A stretch of DNA of 18,463 nucleotides from assembly GCA_026990095.1 (NCBI GenBank), contig JALSIL010000264.1, positions 1 to 18,463 on the forward strand. The letters run 5' to 3'. The notes under the pieces are model-generated. The model searched no databases, had not been told where the DNA came from, and saw only the letters and a program-made list of their open reading frames with translations. Positions 1 to 7,203 of this stretch are shown here, one piece after another. The translations under genes and the position numbers were made by a program. The stretch comes from Lysobacterales bacterium. GTDB taxonomy: Bacteria; Pseudomonadota; Gammaproteobacteria; Xanthomonadales; Marinicellaceae. Position 1 is the first letter of the stretch. Each line of letters starts with the position of its first letter.

Positions 1-466
1 ATCAATCGTTTTTGGTATTTGTCAGCTAACAAATAGACCAGTGCCAAAACAGCTTTTGACTGTGCTTCATTTTTCATAAAATCTTGGCAAACTTTTGGTA
101 GTTGACATAATTGTGACCAGTAAGCAAAAACTTGTTTCTCATCCCAGTCTTTCGTAGAATTAATCTTCAAAACAAGATGGTAATGATTACTCATTACAGC
201 GTAAGAACAAACATCACTAAATTTGACTGGAACAAATTTGAACGCCTACGGCGGCCTGAAAGGGGATTAACATGGATGTTAATCATAATATTGAAGATTT
301 CTGCAAGAAATTTAACCCTATCCACAATCCACTTCCTTCGGTGTTCAAAACTATCACCTGAATATTTATCAACTCCACACAAAAAAGCTCTGCGAACGCA
401 CCTGCTCATCACATGGTAATAAGGCGTGTCTTCGGGTGCTATAAGGTATTTCCTTGCTAATGTCAT
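1..466 (-). pseudogene. REP-associated tyrosine transposase (RAYT, Y1_Tnp/IS200-like), interrupted and cut by the window edge
   Basis: RAYTs are single-strand HUH nucleases thought to act on REP palindromes. On the minus strand the start region reads MTLARKYLIAPEDTPYYHV..., typical of this family, followed by RCVRRAFLCG. The second of two ATGs (464-466) is chosen because an AGGAG lies 6 bases upstream, against 3 for the first ATG at 467-469. The frame is lost after EIFNI near 287. It resumes in another frame before about 216 as DVCSYAVMSNHYHLVLKI, where HYH is the HUH metal-binding motif, and runs on to base 1 as ...LVYLLADKYQKRL. Between the halves lie about 71 extra bases (not a multiple of three) holding three hairpins. 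Read through the insert, the first half stops at 194-196. The catalytic tyrosine would lie beyond the window. The gene is therefore probably inactive; this is solid for the family and strong for the disruption. Confidence 0.85.
216..286. repeat. ~70 bp triple-hairpin, REP-like element inserted in the RAYT gene
   Basis: Three inverted repeats follow each other: AAATTTG (219-225) with CAAATTT (233-239); CGCC-TAC-GGCG (243-253); and the near-perfect 20 bp palindrome GATTAACATGGATGTTAATC (265-284). The block falls exactly where the transposase reading frame breaks, between codons for FNI and DVC, so its borders can be placed to within a few bases. A TGAT (283-286 and 213-216 read on the minus strand) occurs at each edge and might be a target duplication, but it is too short to be sure. 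GC-rich palindromes of this kind are typical of REP/BIME sequences mobilised by RAYTs. The REP assignment is inference; the hairpins are seen directly. Confidence 0.6.
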
Positions 467-469
467 CAT

Positions 470-619
470 AAACTCCTGTAAAAATGGCTATTTTACTCAA
501 TAAGAATACCAAAAGATGTAGGTAATTTGCTAGTTTGTTGTAAGATGGTTACTTTGAGTGTGCCTGTCCTATATATGTTCTATATATGTTATTATACTGC
601 CTTTCATAATCCACATAGA
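470..619. other. intergenic region with an 11 bp tandem repeat
   Basis: This gap lies between the start of the transposase gene and the 3' end of the RND gene, both on the minus strand. CTATATATGTT occurs twice in tandem at 569-579 and 580-590. A minus-strand TATAAT (complement of ATTATA at 591-596) could be a -10 box for the transposase gene, but no convincing -35 lies at the right distance. No hairpin plus T-run terminator is seen after the RND gene. Confidence 0.4.
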
Positions 620-3600
620 TTAGGGTGGACTGGTCAAAACATCATATCTAATAACTTCCGCTTTCTTAATTTTATAAAACCCTACGTCTTCTAAAATACC
701 ATAAACCGATGGTAAAACTAACATAACGAGCATGGTTGATGTCAACATGCCGAAGACGATACTGGTCACCAGTGGTACGAGGATTAAAGCTTGGGTGCTG
801 GTTTCAAACAACAAAGGCACCATGCCAGCTACAGTTGTGGCGGAGGTTAAAAAGATGGCTCTGAATCTGTCACGAACGGCTTGACCTGCAGCTTCATGGA
901 AGCTCATACCTTCTTCAGCGTGGTGTTTGACAAAGATAACCAAAAGGATTGAATCATTGACCACGATGCCTGCCAATGACACAAATCCAATCATGCTGGG
1001 CAAGGTAAAATCCAGCCCCATGATAAGGTGTCCCCAGATAGCACCGATAAGAGCTAAGGGAATATTGAGCATGACTATTGCGGGCTCTCGGTAATTTTTG
1101 AAAATTAACGATAACAGTAAAAATACGCCAATAGCTCCCAAACCAAAACCTGAAAGAATAGACATTTTGGTTTCTGTGCCGTTTTCGACTTCTCCTTTAA
1201 TGGTGATTTTTACGTCAGGGAATTTTTCTCTGAGTTTTGGCAATAAGTTTTTAAGCGTGCCATTTATGACTTCGGAGGTGTTGGCAATTTCGGCATCGAC
1301 ATCGCCAAAAATGGTAACGGTACGTTTGTGGTTAATGCGTCCGATTCGAGCAGGCTCTCTTTTTTCAATAATATTGGCAATACTGGTAAGTGGAATAGGG
1401 TTGCCTGTGCGAGTAAAGACCGATAAGTTGTCAAAGTCGCGTAGCTCTTTGCCCTGTTCGCTTTCCAATTTAGTCATGATTTCATAAGACTCCCCTTTAT
1501 GGTAAATTTCATCGACTTTCACGCCTTGGTAGGCGGCACGCAATTGTCCAGCAATACTGCGGGCATCAATACCTGCTGCTAAGGCTCCGTGTTTGAGTCC
1601 GATGGTGAACTGTGGTTTGCCAGGACGCATATCATCAATCAGATTATTCACTCCGTCATAGCCACGTAACCAATTTTGCAACGCCCACGATGCTTGTGAA
1701 ACACGCTCTAAATCCTCACCACTCAAGCGAATTTCAATGGCACGGCCTGCAGGCCCAACTTTGGGTTCTCGAAATAGAATACTCAAAACACTGGGAATGT
1801 CTCCGCTGTTGGCTTTCCATGTGCTGGTCAATTCCGCAACGGTCGTGTTGCGTTTTTCTGTATTGAGTAAATCAAGTGAAATGGTGGCTAAATGTGTGCC
1901 GTTTTCAGGCACTTGTCCATGCACACCATAACTGAGTTGAATGTTTTTGACCAAGGGTTCGGATTCATTTTTATTGAATTCTTTTACCGTTTTATCCAAA
2001 GACACCAACAATTGTGCCATGACTTTTTCGGTTTCAGCCAGCGGTGTGCCTTGGGGTAATAATATTTGCGCATCAACAGTATTGCCTTCCATATCAGGAA
2101 AGGCTTTAAATTTGACTGTACCTGTAGCAATCAATCCCACCGAGAAAACCAACATGGCAATGGCTAAACCCACCGTCACATAACGATAAGAAATGGCAAC
2201 ATCAGCCGCCTTGCCCATGTTTTCACGCCATCTTTCAAACATGGCTTCAAACTTTTTGCGATAGCGGTGTGGTTCTTTTTCGTGTGAATGCTGTAAAGAA
2301 TGCATCAAATGATGCGGCAACACCAAAAAGGCTTCAATCAAACTTACCGTCAAAACCGATAATAACACAACGGGCAAAACTCCCAAAATTTGTCCCATGT
2401 CACCTTTCATCATTAGCAGAGAACCAAACAGAAAGGCTGAGGTTAAAAAAGAGGCAAAAACACCTGCCAAAACACGCTCTGTGCCTTTAATGGCAGCCTG
2501 CATGGGTGATAAACCCTTGTTATATTCGTGTTGGATACTTTCGGAAAGTACGATGGCATCATCCATCAAAATACCAATTGCCATTAATAGGGCAATCATG
2601 GAAATCATGTTGATGGTCACACCGAAAAATACCATCATCGCAAGTCCGCCTAAAAAAGAAACAGGCAAGCCAACCGCCACCCAAAAAGTGTAACGCCAAG
2701 TAAAAAACGCAAATAAAACCAATGAAGCTAAAATCAGACCTTGCCAACCATTGGTGATTAATAATTTAAGTCGGTCTTTGACCAACGCCGCACCATCTTG
2801 AGTGATGGTTAATCGAGTTGATGTGGGCAAAATAGCATTTTCGGTTTGAACAAACTCTTCAATAGCTGCATAGACTTTCAAAATATCGTCGGTGGTGTTT
2901 TTGCTGACTTTTAATAAACCAGCACGCTGTCCATTGAGTTCTATGCGGTCTTCTTTGTTTTCAAAAGTGTCTTTTATTGTCGCAATATCACCTACCGTAA
3001 TTTCAGCACCACCTTTGGTATTCATAATGACTAAATCAGATAGTTCTTTTGCTGTTTTACGAATATTATCAAAACGAATTTGGTAAGACTTCTCATCGGA
3101 TTCTAATAATCCAGCTGGTAAATCAATGCCCTCAGTAGCAATAAGATTAGCAATATCTTGCACGCTTAGCTTGTATTTCAACAATACGTTTGGATTAATC
3201 AACACCTGTAATTGATGAGTAGAAAAACCGCCAACAGTAACGATGGGTATTTTCGGATTAGCCAACAACTTATCGCGGTATTCTTCGGTTAAGGCCTTGA
3301 GTTCGGCATTGGTTAATCCTTTTGAAGTGATGGCGACATTGGCAACAGGGCTGACCCGACCCAACTCAACAATGCTTGGGTCTTCGGTTTCATCAGGGAA
3401 ATCCTGCACACCATCAACCGCGGCTTTTATGTCGTTGTAGAAGTTTTCTATGTCGCCTGCTTCCTGCATTTCCAAGGTAAAAATAGCAATGTTATCACGG
3501 GCATCACACACTTGCTCTTTTAAAAAGCTGATGCCATCGGTGGCATCTTCCAGTCGATTACAAATGGCATCTTCAACATCATTGGGGTTGGCACCAGGGT

Positions 3601-3748
3601 AAATCATTTTGACTTGCACTTTGCTGGGTTTGAGCAATGGGAACGACTCTTTGTTTAAACGAGCTAAAGAAGCAATACCAATGGCAATAATCGCCATCAT
3701 TAAAATATTGCCAGCCGTTGGGTGCTTGATGAAATACTTTATCATCAT
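620..3748 (-). CDS. RND-family efflux permease (AcrB/MdtB-like, COG0841)
   Basis: This is a proton-driven inner-membrane exporter of 1042 residues, the usual length for the family. TM1 lies near residues 10-30, a first porter block spans about 32-330, TM2-6 about 330-480, TM7 about 540-560, a second porter block follows, and TM8-12 lie about 860-1025. TM4 reads GILMDDAIVLSESI with the paired aspartates at 396-397, matching AcrB D407/D408 used in proton relay. TM10 reads GIVVNDSILLV (N931, D932) where AcrB has a lysine, so this is not a classical HAE1 drug pump. SATTVAGMVPLL follows in TM11. The ATG shares one base with the stop of the upstream adaptor gene, with GGAG just before it, so the two are translationally coupled. 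The substrate cannot be read from sequence. No outer-membrane channel gene is in this operon. Confidence 0.93.
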   Translation of the reverse strand: MMIKYFIKHPTAGNILMMAIIAIGIASLARLNKESFPLLKPSKVQVKMIYPGANPNDVEDAICNRLEDATDGISFLKEQVCDARDNIAIFTLEMQEAGDIENFYNDIKAAVDGVQDFPDETEDPSIVELGRVSPVANVAITSKGLTNAELKALTEEYRDKLLANPKIPIVTVGGFSTHQLQVLINPNVLLKYKLSVQDIANLIATEGIDLPAGLLESDEKSYQIRFDNIRKTAKELSDLVIMNTKGGAEITVGDIATIKDTFENKEDRIELNGQRAGLLKVSKNTTDDILKVYAAIEEFVQTENAILPTSTRLTITQDGAALVKDRLKLLITNGWQGLILASLVLFAFFTWRYTFWVAVGLPVSFLGGLAMMVFFGVTINMISMIALLMAIGILMDDAIVLSESIQHEYNKGLSPMQAAIKGTERVLAGVFASFLTSAFLFGSLLMMKGDMGQILGVLPVVLLSVLTVSLIEAFLVLPHHLMHSLQHSHEKEPHRYRKKFEAMFERWRENMGKAADVAISYRYVTVGLAIAMLVFSVGLIATGTVKFKAFPDMEGNTVDAQILLPQGTPLAETEKVMAQLLVSLDKTVKEFNKNESEPLVKNIQLSYGVHGQVPENGTHLATISLDLLNTEKRNTTVAELTSTWKANSGDIPSVLSILFREPKVGPAGRAIEIRLSGEDLERVSQASWALQNWLRGYDGVNNLIDDMRPGKPQFTIGLKHGALAAGIDARSIAGQLRAAYQGVKVDEIYHKGESYEIMTKLESEQGKELRDFDNLSVFTRTGNPIPLTSIANIIEKREPARIGRINHKRTVTIFGDVDAEIANTSEVINGTLKNLLPKLREKFPDVKITIKGEVENGTETKMSILSGFGLGAIGVFLLLSLIFKNYREPAIVMLNIPLALIGAIWGHLIMGLDFTLPSMIGFVSLAGIVVNDSILLVIFVKHHAEEGMSFHEAAGQAVRDRFRAIFLTSATTVAGMVPLLFETSTQALILVPLVTSIVFGMLTSTMLVMLVLPSVYGILEDVGFYKIKKAEVIRYDVLTSPP

Positions 3749-5115
3749 TATTCTCCAGCTGCTTCTTTTCTGAACTTATTGGCATAATCTTCAACAAACA
3801 TTTGCTTGACTGGCAAACCCTGCATAACAGGAATAACGTCACTGACGATTAATTGTTCACCTTCTTTTAATCCATTTTTAAGCACCACTAAATCTCCTTG
3901 TGAATAAGCAATTTCAACGGGACGAATATCCAGCGTGTTATCCGCCATAGCCACATAGACACGACCTTGGTGCACGGCTTTTCGAGGGATTACCAAAGTC
4001 GGTTTACTCGCTGCAAAAAACTCAACCGACGTGTACATGCCTTTGAGTAGTGGTGGACGAATGCCAGGAATTACTTTTTCATAAGGATTGTTCACCACCA
4101 CGACCAACCCCAAAGTATCTCGGCTTGGGTCAACTGATTCACTCAAACGAATAAGTTCACCGTTCCATTCTGACTGGTCGCTGCTATTACCAACCAATCG
4201 CACACGTGCCTCTAAATTCATGTTTTTAATTGCCAATTGCATGATCTCTGGGTTTTGCAAACTCAAAGACGTATTCTCACCTTCGAATAAATCTGAAACT
4301 AAAGCCCTAAATTGCCTTAATGGTAATTGCGCATTTATCTCAACTGCTTGTACACCTAATGCCTCAAACAACACACCACCTATTGGCGTAAACTCACCAT
4401 TTTCAACCAAAACCTGCCCAATTCTTGCATCAAAGGGCAGTTTTATTTCGGTTCGACCCAATGAATCTTTGCCTTTATTGACTAAACTCTGTGACTGTTT
4501 TATCTTAGCGACAACCGCCGCCTTGCGACTGGCAAAAGCCGACAACTTGCCTTCGATGTCTTGTACTTGTTGCTCCAGCGATAAAACATTTTTCTCTTCT
4601 TTATCCAAAGTGCTGCGGGCAATCAACTTTTTATCCCACATGGACTGTAAACGCGATAATTCATTGCGTTCAAATGCCAGTTTTTCTTTCGCTATTTTTA
4701 ACGCACCCATGGCACTTTTTTCTTCCACGTCTAATTGTGTTAAAGACGACTTGCTTCCTGCAAGACCGGCTTTGCTTTGATTCAATGAAATTTCATAAGT
4801 GGTTGGTTCGATACGCAACACCACGGTGCCTTTTTTTAAACTCGCACCCTTTTTTAATTCAGGGTGAATATACACAATTTTACCACTGACCTCGGCTTTG
4901 GCTTTCATCAAAACTGCTGGTTCCACATTACCAAATGCCATCACTCGAGCCCGAAAAGGAATCTTATTAACCGTTATAACCTCAACGGCTTTGGCAGGAT
5001 AGCCCAGATTTTGATGCTCAATAGGAGCTTTAGTTTTAACCGCAATCACTACAATGGCAACCGCCATTGCAATAATAAGAGGTAAAATCGGAAGTTTTTT
5101 TAGTATTTTTTTCAT
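3748..5115 (-). CDS. periplasmic adaptor (membrane-fusion protein) of the RND pump
   Basis: This 455-residue HlyD/AcrA-like adaptor links the inner-membrane pump to an outer-membrane channel. An N-terminal signal anchor (about residues 8-27, LPILPLIIAMAVAIVVIAV) follows lysines. The first half-lipoyl region (about 60-110) contains the typical AEVSGKIVYIHPELKKGASLKKG stretch, read in two parts. A long alpha-helical hairpin rich in E/K/Q/S (about 110-215) follows, then a second lipoyl half (LPFDARIGQVLVENGEFTPIGG region) and beta-barrel and membrane-proximal domains. No lipobox cysteine is present. It is the first gene of the operon, and its start lies about 65 bases from a minus-strand TATAAT at 5180-5185 and the palindromic operator. 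That places its expression under the predicted TetR control. Confidence 0.92.
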   Translation of the reverse strand: MKKILKKLPILPLIIAMAVAIVVIAVKTKAPIEHQNLGYPAKAVEVITVNKIPFRARVMAFGNVEPAVLMKAKAEVSGKIVYIHPELKKGASLKKGTVVLRIEPTTYEISLNQSKAGLAGSKSSLTQLDVEEKSAMGALKIAKEKLAFERNELSRLQSMWDKKLIARSTLDKEEKNVLSLEQQVQDIEGKLSAFASRKAAVVAKIKQSQSLVNKGKDSLGRTEIKLPFDARIGQVLVENGEFTPIGGVLFEALGVQAVEINAQLPLRQFRALVSDLFEGENTSLSLQNPEIMQLAIKNMNLEARVRLVGNSSDQSEWNGELIRLSESVDPSRDTLGLVVVVNNPYEKVIPGIRPPLLKGMYTSVEFFAASKPTLVIPRKAVHQGRVYVAMADNTLDIRPVEIAYSQGDLVVLKNGLKEGEQLIVSDVIPVMQGLPVKQMFVEDYANKFRKEAAGE

Positions 5116-5158
5116 GTTCTAGCCATTGAATGATTTTTATCTTTTTTCATTAAATCAC

Positions 5159-5187
5159 TTGCAAAGATTAAAATCAAGGATTATAGT
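5159..5187 (+). promoter_or_regulatory. sigma-70-type promoter of the TetR operon
   Basis: TTGCAA (5159-5164) and TATAGT (5182-5187) are separated by exactly 17 bases, each with good agreement to the consensus. Transcription would start around 5194, inside the palindrome at 5191-5210. The ribosome site GGAG (5218-5221) and ATG at 5230 follow directly, giving a short leader. Confidence 0.6.
5180..5185 (-). promoter_or_regulatory. -10 box of the leftward promoter for the adaptor/RND operon
   Basis: The minus strand reads TATAAT, a perfect consensus -10. The -35 position at 17 bases upstream (about 5203-5208) reads TAGTGA, a poor match, and it lies inside the palindromic operator. A repressor bound there would occlude this promoter. 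The box overlaps the -10 of the rightward promoter, so the two divergent promoters lie back to back. Confidence 0.55.
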
Positions 5188-5190
5188 GAA

Positions 5191-5210
5191 GTTTGTGAAC
5201 ATTCACTAAC
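5191..5210. promoter_or_regulatory. TetR-type operator in the divergent promoter region
   Basis: GTTTGTGAACATTCACTAAC is an inverted repeat with 9-base arms, a CA centre and one mismatched position (GTTtGTGAA against GTTaGTGAA). It covers the expected start site of the rightward promoter and the -35 region of the leftward one. The length, symmetry and position fit operators of TetR-family repressors, and a TetR gene lies in the rightward operon, so autoregulation is likely. A second and perfect copy lies at 17342-17361. Binding by this particular TetR is inference. Confidence 0.75.
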
Positions 5211-5229
5211 TTTTAATGGAGATAAGATT

Positions 5230-5641
5230 ATGAACGGTAAAAACAACATAGCTATTGGCTTTTTAACTATGGGATTTTTTATGGCTTACGGCTTTTTTTT
5301 TAATCTACCTAAGAGACTTTGCTCCAGGCAAAGAAGAGTGGGCAAATACTTACTCCATTGGTAAACATTTTGAAACTCGACTGGCACATGTGCATGGTAG
5401 TTTATTTGCTTTTTTAAATCTTTTGATAGGGTATTTTCTATTAAGATTTCACGACAAACTTAGCAACACTAAAGTCATTTCGTGGCTCGCTTTGGCAGGT
5501 CTTTTGATGCCAATGGGCATTTTAGTTGAAGTTTATTTCGGTTTTCCACCAATTTTAGTCTTAATTGGTGCTATTTGCATGACAATTTCTGTTGTTTGGT
5601 TAGGATTGTCTTTTTTAAAGATGAAAAGTTTAGGGGATTAA
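5230..5641 (+). pseudogene. small membrane protein, frameshifted in a run of nine T
   Basis: Translation from ATG 5230 (GGAG 8 bases upstream) gives MNGKNNIAIGFLTMGFFMAYGFFF and then ends after 44 residues at 5362-5364. The remainder is open in the +1 frame and reads ...IYLRDFAPGKEEWANTYSIGKHFETRLAHVHGSLFAF... and on to KMKSLGD and a TAA at 5639-5641. Deleting one T from the nine-T tract at 5293-5301 joins the two parts into a 136-residue protein with hydrophobic segments near residues 7-26, about 55-72, 84-101 and 106-126. I do not recognise a named family. The join could be a real mutation, a phase-variable switch, or a homopolymer sequencing error. It is the first gene of the TetR operon, ending 3 bases before the TetR start. 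Confidence 0.75.
5293..5301 (+). repeat. nine-T homopolymer at the frameshift site
   Basis: Nine consecutive T follow GC at 5291-5292, within the codons for G-F-F-F. Eight T would restore one continuous 136-codon reading frame. Tracts of this length are prone to slippage in replication, transcription and sequencing. Confidence 0.8.
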
Positions 5642-5644
5642 TCA

Positions 5645-6232
5645 ATGCAAGCATTTAAAATAAGTAAGCGCCAACAAGAAATTATTGACTGTGCGGGAAA
5701 GATTCTGTCCAAATCAGGCATCAGTGGCTTAACCACCAAAAATCTGGCATTGGAAATGAAGTTTTCAGAAAGTGCCTTGTATCGACACTTTAAAAGCAAG
5801 GGAAAAATTATTGAATCCATGTTGGCGTATATGGAACACGACATGGATCAACGTCTTGGTGAGGCTGTCCAATCAAAAGACACACCAATTGAACAATTTC
5901 AAGCCATGTTTAGTTCACAGTTTGACTTTTTTTCAAAAAATTCACACTTTGTGGTGGCAGCCTTCTCCGATGGACTAATGGAAGAGTCACGAGCAATCAA
6001 CCAAGCCATCAAAAAAATTATGGCAGTTAAATACAAACACCTGATGCCAATAATACAAACAGGGCAAAAACAAGGTGACTTTACCGATAAAATTGATGCC
6101 AAACAACTGATACATATTGTCATGGGAACATTTCGTTTAATGATGTTCAAATGGCGCATGGATGACTTTAAATTTGATATAAAAAAAGAAGGCGATAAAC
6201 ACATACAAGCCCTTTTAACCCTAATGAGCTAA
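5645..6232 (+). CDS. TetR/AcrR-family transcriptional regulator
   Basis: This 195-residue protein has the usual length of the family. The N-terminal DNA-binding domain spans about residues 8-55: QQEIIDCAGKILSKSGISGL, then TTKNLALEMKFSESALYRHFKSKGK, where the helix-turn-helix is near residues 28-50 and YRHFKSK is the conserved end of the recognition helix. Residues 60-195 form the all-helical ligand-binding region, which varies within the family and gives no ligand away. GGGGA lies a short distance upstream of the ATG. It sits second in an operon whose promoter carries the palindrome at 5191-5210, and that operator also faces the divergent RND operon. It most likely represses both and itself, and possibly the DUF2202 gene as well. 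Family assignment is firm; targets are inferred. Confidence 0.93.
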   Translation: MQAFKISKRQQEIIDCAGKILSKSGISGLTTKNLALEMKFSESALYRHFKSKGKIIESMLAYMEHDMDQRLGEAVQSKDTPIEQFQAMFSSQFDFFSKNSHFVVAAFSDGLMEESRAINQAIKKIMAVKYKHLMPIIQTGQKQGDFTDKIDAKQLIHIVMGTFRLMMFKWRMDDFKFDIKKEGDKHIQALLTLMS

Positions 6233-6234
6233 CG

Positions 6235-6630
6235 ATGAAAAAATACCTCCCATACCTATTTGCACTACCTCTATTTGCCTTTGCGTCCTTAACTTTTTTT
6301 TTAAGTACTTCAGTAATTTTTGATTTATTTAATGTCCGTGCTTCGCAAGGAAACTATGTTCTATTTATAGTAGTGACCAACCTACTATGTAGTTTAATTT
6401 ACTTTGTTGCCGTTTATGGTTTTATCAAACAAAAGATTTGGACATCATTATTATTAGGGCTGGCACTTTCATTATTGATACTTGTTTTTGCTTATTTTAC
6501 CATTTACATCGACAATGGAGGCGTATATGAAGTCAAAACCTATGGAGCCATGTTGTTTAGAATGACAATAACAGCAATCTTTGCTTTATTAGCCTTTTTT
6601 CTTATTCCTAAAAAAGCAGCATTAGTATGA
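6235..6630 (+). CDS. four-helix inner-membrane protein of unknown function
   Basis: This 131-residue, very hydrophobic protein has four predicted membrane segments, at about residues 6-26, 41-64, 69-92 and 106-125, with short loops between them. The loop after the third segment holds YIDNGGVYEVKTYG, and the C terminus IPKKAALV is basic and probably cytoplasmic. No catalytic or cofactor motif is visible and I do not recognise the family. It begins 2 bases after the TetR stop and its own stop overlaps the start of the DUF2141 gene (ATGA). It is therefore co-transcribed with both, and a role in the envelope or in transport linked to the TetR response is plausible but unproved. Confidence 0.8.
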   Translation: MKKYLPYLFALPLFAFASLTFFLSTSVIFDLFNVRASQGNYVLFIVVTNLLCSLIYFVAVYGFIKQKIWTSLLLGLALSLLILVFAYFTIYIDNGGVYEVKTYGAMLFRMTITAIFALLAFFLIPKKAALV

Positions 6631-7058
6631 GAATACCATTTTTAATTTTAATACTGATTAGCTTTAATAGTTGTGCCCAAGACTCAAAATACACGCTAAC
6701 TGTGAAAGTTGACAATTTACGCAATTCGGCAGGAGTTGTGCAATTTACTTTGTACAATGAAGAAGGCAGCATTCCTGATGAACACTTTACTCATTATTAT
6801 TTGCAACAAAAAAGCACCATTAAAAATCAAACAGCACGAGTGGTTTTTAACAACTTACCCAAGGGGAATTATGCAGTCAATATCCTCCATGACGAAAACA
6901 AAGATGGCAAAATTGATAAAGGTTTTATATTACCCAAAGAAGGCATAGGTTTTAGTAATTTCACATCAATAGGATTCAGAAACAAACCAAGCTTCAAAAA
7001 GGCACAGTTTTTATTAGACACCAATAAACTGGTTAATGTAAAGATTATTTATTTTTGA
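6627..7058 (+). CDS. DUF2141 domain lipoprotein or periplasmic protein
   Basis: This 143-residue protein has an N-terminal export signal, MRIPFLILILISFNSC. The FNSC ending resembles a lipobox (C16), although phenylalanine at -3 is unusual, so plain signal-peptidase cleavage near CAQ-DS is an alternative. The mature part matches the DUF2141 pattern: a VDNLRNSAGVVQFTLYN strand pair, then LPKGNYAVNILHDENKDGKID and a PKEGIGFSNF loop. D89-E-N-K-D-G-K-I-D97 looks like an EF-hand-type calcium loop, a frequent feature of this family. The ATG overlaps the previous stop as ATGA. It is the last gene of the TetR operon. The biochemical role of DUF2141 is not established. Confidence 0.85.
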   Translation: MRIPFLILILISFNSCAQDSKYTLTVKVDNLRNSAGVVQFTLYNEEGSIPDEHFTHYYLQQKSTIKNQTARVVFNNLPKGNYAVNILHDENKDGKIDKGFILPKEGIGFSNFTSIGFRNKPSFKKAQFLLDTNKLVNVKIIYF

Positions 7059-7203
7059 GTCTTCTATTAACGACCTCCTCACCATCACGAAGATTGTGTA
7101 TATGAGTAAAAATGTTTCTGAGATTATTTGACCATTCAATTTCAGCTTGGTTTAAGCTAAGACAAATATACTGAGCACACTCTATTTAATAAAGGTGCTA
7201 CGC
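7059..7203. promoter_or_regulatory. intergenic region with probable promoter of the cytochrome operon
   Basis: No gene is seen here. TATACT at 7167-7172 is a good -10 candidate about 30 bases before the start codon, but no consensus -35 lies 17 bases upstream. An interrupted palindrome AGCTT-GGTTT-AAGCT (7144-7158) covers the place where the -35 would be, which suits an activator site, perhaps for the response regulator of the same operon. No clear terminator follows the DUF2141 gene, so read-through into the cytochrome genes is possible. Confidence 0.35.

Noticed and set aside
132..419. 95-codon open frame on the plus strand
   Set aside because: It is antisense to the transposase remnant and crosses the hairpin insert; no family resemblance.
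4088..4780. 230-codon open frame on the plus strand
   Set aside because: It lies wholly antisense to the well-supported adaptor gene and has no recognisable domain; its length is a by-product of codon bias on the other strand.
5116..5229. Riboswitch or leader peptide in the divergent region
   Set aside because: The rightward leader is only about 35 bases and the leftward one about 60, too short and without hairpin-terminator structure.
5390..5641. Independent 83-residue gene starting at 5390
   Set aside because: The frame is open well upstream and joins a ribosome-site-supported start at 5230 if one T is removed; 5390 is an internal methionine without a good ribosome site.
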